A stretch of 5,403 nt of DNA from Alphaproteobacteria bacterium. GTDB lineage: Bacteria; Pseudomonadota; Alphaproteobacteria; Sneathiellales; Sneathiellaceae. Below the pieces are notes generated by a model that worked only from the letters and a program-made list of their open reading frames with translations, did not search any database and was not told the DNA's origin. This document shows, piece by piece, positions 1 to 5,403 of this stretch (positions are counted from its first letter, which is position 1; each line of letters starts with the position of its first letter). Location: NCBI GenBank assembly GCA_006226265.1, contig SBHH01000090.1:1-5403 (forward strand), read 5' to 3'. A program made the position numbers and the translations under genes.

Positions 1-11
1 AACAAGTGAAT

Positions 12-16
12 AGGAG
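12..16 (+). promoter_or_regulatory. Ribosome binding site of the crotonase gene
   Basis: AGGAG lies 8 nt upstream of the ATG at 25, which is good Shine-Dalgarno spacing and supports that start. The 24 bases ahead of the gene are too short to judge a promoter. A TGA at 7-9 could be the stop of an upstream gene, but its frame cannot be checked. Confidence 0.8.
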
Positions 17-24
17 AGCCCAGA

Positions 25-834
25 ATGAGTGACCGTTACGCAGCCTATACAAAGCTGAAAATCGACTATCCGGCAGAGCGCGTCCTGCGTATTACCTTTA
101 ACCGGCCGGAAACGTTCAATTCCGTCGATGCCGAAACCCATACCCAGATCACCGATATCTGGCGCGATATCGACCGCGATCCCGATATCAATGCAGTGCT
201 GGTGACCGGTGAGGGCAAGGCCTTTTCCGCGGGCGGCGATTTCAGCCTGATCGAGAAAATGACCGGCAATATGGACGAGATCATGAAGACCTGGAAGGAA
301 GCCAAGGACCTCGTCTATAACATCATCAATTGCAACAAGCCGATCATCTCCGCGATCAATGGCCCGGCGGCGGGCGCAGGGCTTGTTGTCGGCATCCTTG
401 CCGATATCTCCATTGCGGGCAAGAAGGCGAAGATCGTGGACGGGCATCCGCGCCTCGGCGTCGCGGCGGGCGATGTGGCGGCGATCATCTGGCCGCTTCT
501 CTGCGGCATGGCGAAGGCGAAATATTATCTCCTGACCTGCCGCGCGGTATCGGGCGAGGAAGCTGACCGGATCGGTCTCGTCTCCATGTGCGTTGAGGAT
601 GACGAGCTGCAGGAAACCGCGCTTGGCATCGCGACGGACCTTGCGAACGGCGCCCAGAGCGCGATCCGCTGGACCAAATATTCGCTCAACAACTGGCTGC
701 GCCAGGCCGGGCCGATCTTCGATACCTCGACCGCCATGGAAATGCTGGGCTTCATGGGCGACGACGTGAAGGAAGGGGTGGCTTCGCACCGCGAGAAGCG
801 CGCGCCGGTTTTCCGGAAAGACTGCCCGCTTTAA
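25..834 (+). CDS. Crotonase-superfamily protein (enoyl-CoA hydratase/isomerase-like), non-canonical active site
   Basis: This 269-residue protein has the usual length of a single-domain crotonase, a cytosolic fold that stabilises CoA-thioester enolates. Visible hallmarks are the N-terminal strand with FNRPE (25-29), the first oxyanion-hole segment FSAGGD (67-72), and the second, NGPAAGAGL (112-120), followed by ADISIAG (126-132). The segment [12 protein letters not shown] (139-150) and the C-terminal [11 protein letters not shown] region resemble a crotonase subfamily I recall from proteobacteria and actinobacteria, whose reaction I do not know to be established. By alignment to rat mitochondrial hydratase, the two catalytic glutamates (Glu144 and Glu164) correspond to Val121 and His141. 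Simple syn-hydration by the standard mechanism is therefore doubtful; isomerase, hydrolase or lyase activity is possible. The start is supported by AGGAG at 12-16. The gene converges on the carboxylase/lyase operon, which may supply or use its CoA ester, but it is a separate transcription unit. The fold is confident; the exact reaction is not. Confidence 0.9.
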   Translation: MSDRYAAYTKLKIDYPAERVLRITFNRPETFNSVDAETHTQITDIWRDIDRDPDINAVLVTGEGKAFSAGGDFSLIEKMTGNMDEIMKTWKEAKDLVYNIINCNKPIISAINGPAAGAGLVVGILADISIAGKKAKIVDGHPRLGVAAGDVAAIIWPLLCGMAKAKYYLLTCRAVSGEEADRIGLVSMCVEDDELQETALGIATDLANGAQSAIRWTKYSLNNWLRQAGPIFDTSTAMEMLGFMGDDVKEGVASHREKRAPVFRKDCPL

Positions 835-854
835 GGCGTTCCTCAAGAACAAGG

Positions 855-891
855 AAAAGCCCGGAGCCATCTCACTGGTTCCGGGCTTTTT
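855..891 (+). terminator. Rho-independent terminator, probably bidirectional
   Basis: A 14-bp stem pairs 855-868 with 877-890 (one G-T wobble, otherwise perfect) around an 8-nt loop (869-876). The right arm ends in a run of five T at 887-891, as in a classical intrinsic terminator for the + strand gene ending at 834. Because the left arm begins with AAAA, the - strand copy also ends in four T, and it lies 13 nt past the stop of the lyase gene. One hairpin can therefore serve both convergent units, with a stronger U-tract on the + strand. Confidence 0.9.
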
Positions 892-903
892 AATTGAATT
901 CAG

Positions 904-1857
904 TCAGTTACGGAATTTGTCGAGGCCGCCGGAATGCATGACGCGGCCCATCAGCGGCGCGCCGATAATCTCTTCCGCGCGGCGGGCGGCGGCAATCAGT
1001 TTTTCAAGATCGATGCCCGTTTCGATCCCGAGTTCGTGACAGAGGAAGATCGCATCTTCCGTGCAGACATTTCCGGCGGCGCGGAAATTCCCATGCTCCG
1101 CGAAGGGGCAGCCGCCAAGCCCGGCGAGGGAGCTTTCGAACATATCCACGCCCATTTCAAGCGCCGCCTGCAAATTCGGCAGGCCAAGGCCGCGCGTATC
1201 ATGAATATGCATGCCGATGCGCGCCTCCGGTGCCAGATCCCGGACCGCGCCGATCAGCCGCTTCACACTTTGAGGGTTGCCCCAGCCCATGGTATCGGCA
1301 AGGACGAGGGTGGGGAGGGGGACTTCCTCCTCTTTTGCAAGATCAATGATGAAGCGGAAATCGTCGAGCACCCGTTCCATCGGGATTGCGCCTTCGAAAT
1401 TGCAGCCAAAGGCCGCCATAACATAGGCCGCATCGACTTTAAGGTCATGCTCCTTGTAGAGCCGGAGCCAGTTCCGCTGGTTTTCCCGCATCTCGAGTGC
1501 GGAGATATTGTTGTTTTTCCGCGAAAAGGCGTCGGAGGCATAGAAAAGGAGCCGCCCTTCCATCGTCACATTGGGGGTGGAGAGTGCCTTCTGAAAGCCC
1601 TTTTCATTGAGCCAGAGCGCGGTGTAGCGCACGCCGTCCTTCCGTTTGATCCGCTGGAAAAGATCGCCGGTATCCTGCATCTGCGGAACGTAGCGCGGAC
1701 TGACGAAGGAGCCGACCTGGATTTGCTGAAGGCCCGTTTCACTCAGCATGTCGATGAGCTGGGTTCGTTCCTCGATGGGATAGATCTTGGGTTCGATCTG
1801 AAACCCTTCGCGCGGGCCTTCTTCACGAAATTCGACGAATTTTGGCAAGTCGCTCAT
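904..1857 (-). CDS. HMG-CoA-lyase-like DRE-TIM family lyase (variant active site)
   Basis: This 317-residue TIM-barrel protein is close to the usual length of 3-hydroxy-3-methylglutaryl-CoA lyase, which splits HMG-CoA into acetyl-CoA and acetoacetate using a divalent metal. Family signatures visible are GPREG (14-18), SFVSPRYVPQM (50-60), FGCNFEG (150-156), LADTMG (186-191), HIHDTRGLG (217-225) and GGCPFA (248-253). The metal-binding His pair is His217/His219, the loop cysteine is Cys250 and the loop asparagine is probably Asn263. Two triad positions differ: the Asp after Arg16 is Glu17, and the Glu of the usual IEATSF segment is Gln47. The Cys-to-Asn loop is also about four residues longer than in human HMGCL. 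The protein may thus cleave a different 3-hydroxyacyl-CoA. It is the last gene of the operon; its ATG overlaps the alpha-subunit stop as ATGA, with AGGAGG 7 nt upstream, implying translational coupling. I give no symbol because mvaB/liuE would assert a substrate the residues do not support. Confidence 0.88.
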   Translation of the reverse strand: MSDLPKFVEFREEGPREGFQIEPKIYPIEERTQLIDMLSETGLQQIQVGSFVSPRYVPQMQDTGDLFQRIKRKDGVRYTALWLNEKGFQKALSTPNVTMEGRLLFYASDAFSRKNNNISALEMRENQRNWLRLYKEHDLKVDAAYVMAAFGCNFEGAIPMERVLDDFRFIIDLAKEEEVPLPTLVLADTMGWGNPQSVKRLIGAVRDLAPEARIGMHIHDTRGLGLPNLQAALEMGVDMFESSLAGLGGCPFAEHGNFRAAGNVCTEDAIFLCHELGIETGIDLEKLIAAARRAEEIIGAPLMGRVMHSGGLDKFRN

Positions 1858-3875
1858 TCAGCGGCCTCCTCTTCATTTTCCAGGATTTCGACAATGGCCT
1901 GACCGCGATCGACCATCGCGCCCTCGGCAATCGAGATATTGGCGGCCCGGCCCGAGGTCGCGGCCTTGATGGAAATCTCGAGCTTCATGGATTCAAGGAT
2001 CGCAACTGTATCACCCGCTGTCACGGCATCCCCTTCCGCGACCATCAGCTTGATGATCATGCCGGTAAGCGGGGAGGTCAGGAGCCGGTCCGCCGCCGCG
2101 CCCGCTGCCGCGAAGGCAAGCGGGGAGGCCGCGAGATAAAGAAGCCGCGCCTCTCCAACCTCAATCTCGATCCGGGTATCGCGAATGCGCACTGTCACAG
2201 TGTATGTCTCGCCCGCGTGGGAAATCTGCCAGCGACCGGGTGCGATTTCGCGCGGCACCAGATACGTCGCTGTGCCGTCAGGACCGAAAGCGGTGAAGCC
2301 GCCCTTTTGATCGAGGCGGGTCAGGCGAAGCTCGACCCCCTCGCTTTCGCCGGGGCCGGTCAGGGTGACGCGCATATTGGCTTCCGCCTCTGCCTCCCCA
2401 AGGCCGAGACGCCAGCCGGTGAAGACATCGCGGTTGCGCCAGCTGTCGCCGGTCTTTTGGGCCCGGTCCTGCGTCACATAAAGATGCGCGGCAACGGCGC
2501 GCCAGAGCGCAGGGTTTGCGGGCATTTCGGGCGCTGTCAGGGCTTCAAGCTCCCCGTCGATCCAGCGGGTATGCACCTTCATGGCGCGGAAATCCTCGTT
2601 CCGAGCCAGGTTTGACAGGAATCGGCGGTTCGTCTCCACCCCGTCGATGGCCGTCTCATTAAGCGCGCGGGCAAGGGCATCAAGCGCCTCATCGCGGCTC
2701 TCGCCATGAGAAATCAGCTTGGCGATCATCGGATCGTAAAAGGGGCTGATGGCATCGCCTTCCTCAACGCCGGTATCGACGCGAAGACCTTCAGGGAGGC
2801 TGAGGGTGGTGAGCCTGCCGGTCGAGGGTGTGAAATCCATCGCCGGATCCTCCGCGTAAAATCTTGCCTCCACCGCATGGCCGTTGAGGGGCACGTCGGC
2901 TTGCTCCAACGCAATGCCCTTGCCGTTCGCGATATCGATCTGCAAGCCCACAAGATCAAGGCCGGTAATCGCCTCGGTCACCGGATGCTCCACCTGCAGG
3001 CGGGGATTAACCTCAAGGAAGAAATAGTCCTCGCCTGCCAGCAGAAACTCGACCGTGCCGAGCCCCCGGTAATTGAGGCTTTGCCCGAGCCGGACCGCAT
3101 CGGAAGCGATTTTCCCGGCAAGCGCGCGGGAGAGGTTCGGCGCGGGCGCTTCCTCGATCACCTTCTGGTGGCGGCGTTGAAGCGTGCAGTCGCGCTCATG
3201 AAGATGCAGGACCTTTCCTTCGCCATCGCCGATGATCTGGATTTCGATATGTCGCGCGTTCCCGAGGAAGCGTTCCAGAAGCAGGCCTTCCGATCCGAAG
3301 GTCGAGCGGGCCTCACGAAGCGCGCCTTCGATATCGGCGCGCAATGTCTTTTCATCCCGAACAAGCCGCTGGCCGCGTCCACCGCCACCGCCGACCGCCT
3401 TTAAAAGGACCGGTAGCCCCATTTCAAGGACAGCGGCGTAAATCTCGTCGGGGTCCGATTTTGCGCCGGGCGCGCCGGATATAACGGGCACGTTTGCGGC
3501 AATCGCTGCCTTCTTCGCGCTTGCCTTGTCGCCGAATTTTTCGAGGGTTTCGGGCGTCGGTCCCATGAAGATGATGCCCGCCGCCTCGACGGCCCGTGCG
3601 AAATCCGGGTTTTCCGAAAGAAAGCCGTAGCCCGGATGGATCGCATCGGCACCGGCCTCTCTCGCCGCCTTCATCACGGCGTCGATATTAAGGTAGCTTT
3701 CCGATGCCGGGCCCTTGCCGATCAGGATGGAGCGGCCGATTTCGCGCACATGACGGGCGTTGGCATCGGCCTCGGAATGGATGCCGACGGGAGTAATGCC
3801 GAATTTCCGCGCCGTCTTCGCGATGCGGCAGGCGATTTCCCCTCGGTTGGCGATAAGCAGGGTTTTGATGGTCAT
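1854..3875 (-). CDS. Biotin-dependent acyl-CoA carboxylase alpha subunit (biotin carboxylase + biotin carrier)
   Basis: This 673-residue protein has the length of methylcrotonyl-/geranyl-CoA carboxylase alpha subunits. It uses ATP and bicarbonate to carboxylate its own biotin, then passes the carboxyl group to the beta subunit. Domains in order: biotin carboxylase N-domain (about 2-115, with IANRGEIACRI at 8-18), ATP-grasp (about 115-325), biotin carboxylase C-domain (to about 445), a linking region that binds beta in relatives (about 450-590), and the biotinyl domain (about 598-666). Residues matching E. coli AccC at the same numbers include Lys159, Glu201, His209, Glu211, Cys230, Lys238, Glu276, Glu288, Asn290, Arg292, Gln294, Val295, Glu296 and Arg338. 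The biotinyl motif ESMKLE places biotin on Lys631, 43 residues from the end. One oddity is Gln169 in the glycine-rich loop (GGGGGRGQR), where E. coli has Met. The gene starts 15 nt after beta, so the two are surely partners. The acyl-CoA substrate is set by beta, not by this subunit. Confidence 0.95.
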   Translation of the reverse strand: MTIKTLLIANRGEIACRIAKTARKFGITPVGIHSEADANARHVREIGRSILIGKGPASESYLNIDAVMKAAREAGADAIHPGYGFLSENPDFARAVEAAGIIFMGPTPETLEKFGDKASAKKAAIAANVPVISGAPGAKSDPDEIYAAVLEMGLPVLLKAVGGGGGRGQRLVRDEKTLRADIEGALREARSTFGSEGLLLERFLGNARHIEIQIIGDGEGKVLHLHERDCTLQRRHQKVIEEAPAPNLSRALAGKIASDAVRLGQSLNYRGLGTVEFLLAGEDYFFLEVNPRLQVEHPVTEAITGLDLVGLQIDIANGKGIALEQADVPLNGHAVEARFYAEDPAMDFTPSTGRLTTLSLPEGLRVDTGVEEGDAISPFYDPMIAKLISHGESRDEALDALARALNETAIDGVETNRRFLSNLARNEDFRAMKVHTRWIDGELEALTAPEMPANPALWRAVAAHLYVTQDRAQKTGDSWRNRDVFTGWRLGLGEAEAEANMRVTLTGPGESEGVELRLTRLDQKGGFTAFGPDGTATYLVPREIAPGRWQISHAGETYTVTVRIRDTRIEIEVGEARLLYLAASPLAFAAAGAAADRLLTSPLTGMIIKLMVAEGDAVTAGDTVAILESMKLEISIKAATSGRAANISIAEGAMVDRGQAIVEILENEEEAAE
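1865..1870 (-). promoter_or_regulatory. Ribosome binding site of the lyase gene, inside the carboxylase alpha-subunit gene
   Basis: On the - strand a perfect AGGAGG sits 7 nt before the ATG at 1857. It is embedded in the codons for the Glu-rich C-terminus of the alpha subunit. It fixes the lyase start and, with the ATGA overlap, supports coupled translation of the two genes. Confidence 0.85.
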
Positions 3876-3883
3876 TCTTTTTA

Positions 3884-3888
3884 TCCCC
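3884..3888 (-). promoter_or_regulatory. Probable ribosome binding site of the alpha-subunit gene
   Basis: The 15-nt gap between the beta stop and the alpha ATG contains GGGGA on the - strand, 8 nt before the ATG. It is a modest Shine-Dalgarno match. Its position and the close match of the resulting N-terminus to E. coli AccC numbering support the start at 3875. Confidence 0.5.
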
Positions 3889-3890
3889 GG

Positions 3891-5403
3891 TCAGAAGCGG
3901 AACACGCCGAAATTGGTCTCGCGTTTTGGCCGCCGCGCCGCCACATCGAGCAGGAGGGCGAGCACATCGCGCGTCTCGGCGGGGTCGATCACCGAATCCA
4001 CCCAGAGGTTGGAGGCAAAATTATAGGCATTCTGGAAGGTCTCATATTCCTTCCGGATCGGCGCCTTGAAGGCTTCTTCCTCCTCGGCGGTCCAACTGGT
4101 GCCTTCGCGCTCGTTAATCTGGCTCCGGACCTGTGCGAGCACGCTTGCCGCCTGTTCCGGCCCCATGATGGCGGCACGGCCCGTCGGCCAGATGAACATG
4201 GCGTCCGGCTGGAACGGACGGCCCAGCATGGCGAGATAGCCCGCGCCGTAGGAGCCGCCGGTGATCACCGTGAATTTCGGCACGCGGGCCGAGGACATGG
4301 CGGTGATCATCTTCGCGCCCGCCTTGGCGATCCCGGCCTGCTCGGCCTCCCGTCCCACCATGAAGCCGTTGACATCGGCGAGGAAGAGAAGGGGGATATC
4401 GCGCTGGACGCAAAGATTGATGAAATGGGTCGCTTTGAGCGCCGATTCCGTGAAGAGAACGCCGTTATTGGCGAGGATGCCGACCTCATGGCCATGGAGA
4501 CGGCCCCAGCCGGTCATCAGCGTATCGCCATAGAGCGGCTTGAACTCATGGAACTCGCTGCCGTCCAGAAGCCGTGCCACCACCTCGCGGTTATCGGTCG
4601 GCACCTTGGCATCGCGGCTGACGATGCCGTAGATTTCCTCGACCGGATAGGCGGGCGCCTTGGGCGCTGCCGGGGTCTTCCGGGGTTTTGCGGGTTCGCC
4701 CAGATGCTCAACAATCTCCCGCGTGATGGCGAGGGCATGGGCGTCATCCTCGGCCAGATGATCGGTCACGCCGGAGACGGAGGAATGCATCTTGCCGCCG
4801 CCCAAAGTCTCCGCATCGACCTGCTCCCCGGTCGCGGCGAAGGTGAGTTCGGGTCCGCCCAGATACATGAAGCCCTGACCCCGGACGATCACCACCTCAT
4901 CGCAGAGCGAGGGGATATAGGCGCCGCCCGCGGTGCAGGGGCCCATGACAACGGCGATCTGCGGGATGCCGTCGCCGGACATGCCGACCTGATTATGGAA
5001 AATGGAGCCGAACTGCCCTTCATCGGGGAAGATATTCGCCTGATCGGGAAGGAAGGCCCCGCCGCTATCGACCAGGGTGATGACCGGCAGGCGGTTGTTC
5101 CAGGCAATCCGTTGCGCCCGGACATGCTTCTTCGTCGTCATCCCGAAATAGGTGCCGCCCTTGATCGTCGCGTCATTCGCGATGATCATGCAATGGCGGC
5201 CCGCGACCATGCCGATGCCGGTGATGATCCCGGCGCCGGGGGGTACGCCCTTATATTTATTGAGGCCCGCAAGTTCGCCAAGCTCAAGGAAAGGCGTGCC
5301 GGGATCGATCAGGCGCTCGACCCGTTCGCGGGGCAGCATCTTGCCTTTCTTCACATGGCGCGCGCGCACCTTTTCAGGGCCGCCCACGCGCTGGAATTTC
5401 CGA
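3891..5403 (-). CDS. Acyl-CoA carboxylase beta subunit (carboxyltransferase), MCC/GCC-like; N-terminus cut by window edge
   Basis: This subunit transfers the carboxyl group from biotin to an acyl-CoA, forming a complex with the alpha subunit encoded next. About 503 residues are in the window. The reading frame stays open to the edge (RKFQR precedes the GTG at 5387), and 3-methylcrotonyl-CoA carboxylase beta subunits are usually about 535 residues, so the GTG is internal and roughly 30 residues are missing. Visible motifs are GKMLPRERVERLIDP, TIKGGTYFG, VDSGGAFLP, GPCTAGGAY (4917-4943, N-domain oxyanion region), a Pro/Ala/Lys-rich linker between the two crotonase-like halves (around 4655-4690), NNGVLFTESALKATHFI, ADVNGFMVGR (4350-4379), and GGSYGAGYLAML (4224-4259). 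The overall pattern is nearest to methylcrotonyl-/geranyl-CoA carboxylases rather than propionyl-CoA carboxylase. Several normally constant MCC/GCC residues in the C-domain differ, however (NITGF is DVNGF, GIAKHGAK is GIAKAGAK, GAGN is GAGY). The substrate is thus uncertain, and I give no liuB/atuC symbol. Confidence 0.93.
   Translation of the reverse strand, partial: RKFQRVGGPEKVRARHVKKGKMLPRERVERLIDPGTPFLELGELAGLNKYKGVPPGAGIITGIGMVAGRHCMIIANDATIKGGTYFGMTTKKHVRAQRIAWNNRLPVITLVDSGGAFLPDQANIFPDEGQFGSIFHNQVGMSGDGIPQIAVVMGPCTAGGAYIPSLCDEVVIVRGQGFMYLGGPELTFAATGEQVDAETLGGGKMHSSVSGVTDHLAEDDAHALAITREIVEHLGEPAKPRKTPAAPKAPAYPVEEIYGIVSRDAKVPTDNREVVARLLDGSEFHEFKPLYGDTLMTGWGRLHGHEVGILANNGVLFTESALKATHFINLCVQRDIPLLFLADVNGFMVGREAEQAGIAKAGAKMITAMSSARVPKFTVITGGSYGAGYLAMLGRPFQPDAMFIWPTGRAAIMGPEQAASVLAQVRSQINEREGTSWTAEEEEAFKAPIRKEYETFQNAYNFASNLWVDSVIDPAETRDVLALLLDVAARRPKRETNFGVFRF

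Noticed and set aside
934..1902. A 322-codon open frame on the + strand, antisense to the lyase gene
   Set aside because: It lies fully opposite a well-recognised gene, its translation resembles no family, and long antisense frames are expected in GC-rich DNA with strong third-position bias.
1842..3404. Long + strand open frames (1842-2615 and 2706-3404) opposite the carboxylase alpha subunit
   Set aside because: The - strand protein has all biotin carboxylase and biotinyl motifs over this span. The + strand products have low-complexity, motif-free sequence.
4655..4690. Pro/Ala/Lys-rich stretch in the carboxyltransferase as a possible insertion or fusion junction
   Set aside because: It falls at the normal boundary between the two carboxyltransferase halves, where related enzymes also have a variable proline-containing linker.
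5385..5387. GTG as the true start of the carboxyltransferase gene
   Set aside because: The frame is open upstream to the window edge, the family normally has about 30 more N-terminal residues, and the sequence just upstream (CAG TTC AAA direction) shows no ribosome binding site.
1..5403. Mobile elements, CRISPR arrays, tRNA/rRNA genes, riboswitches, toxin or defence genes
   Set aside because: Genes fill the window with gaps of at most 69 nt. I saw no direct-repeat array, terminal inverted repeats, transposase motifs or structured RNA other than the terminator hairpin.

Overview
The window is ordinary, densely coded bacterial chromosome carrying four genes of acyl-CoA metabolism. The DNA is GC-rich, with strong G/C preference at third codon positions. 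That, the short intergenic gaps and the protein sequences suggest an alphaproteobacterium. This is an inference from style; there is no rRNA or other phylogenetic marker.

Layout. On the + strand, positions 25-834 encode a crotonase-superfamily (enoyl-CoA hydratase/isomerase-like) protein with a good ribosome binding site. A strong hairpin at 855-891 follows and sits between two convergent transcription units. Everything to its right is on the - strand and reads leftwards as one operon: an acyl-CoA carboxylase carboxyltransferase (beta) subunit (3891-5403, N-terminus outside the window), then a biotin carboxylase/biotin carrier (alpha) subunit (1854-3875), then an HMG-CoA-lyase-like enzyme (904-1857). 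Alpha follows beta after 15 nt. The lyase start overlaps the alpha stop in an ATGA, with an AGGAGG inside the end of alpha. The operon promoter lies outside the window.

How they may work together. A beta plus alpha carboxylase of the 3-methylcrotonyl-CoA/geranyl-CoA type, a crotonase and an HMG-CoA-lyase-type enzyme are the ingredients of the leucine (liu) and acyclic-terpene (atu) routes: carboxylate an enoyl-CoA, hydrate it, then split the 3-hydroxy-acyl-CoA. No isovaleryl- or citronellyl-CoA dehydrogenase is visible here, and the crotonase is not inside the operon.

The main point of interest is that three of the four proteins depart from the textbook active sites of these pathways. The lyase has E-R-Q in place of the D-R-E triad and a longer catalytic loop. 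The crotonase has Val and His where hydratases have their two catalytic glutamates. The carboxyltransferase has an unusual acyl-pocket/oxyanion segment. The cluster may therefore act on something other than 3-methylcrotonyl-CoA. I found no mobile element, CRISPR array, RNA gene or defence system.
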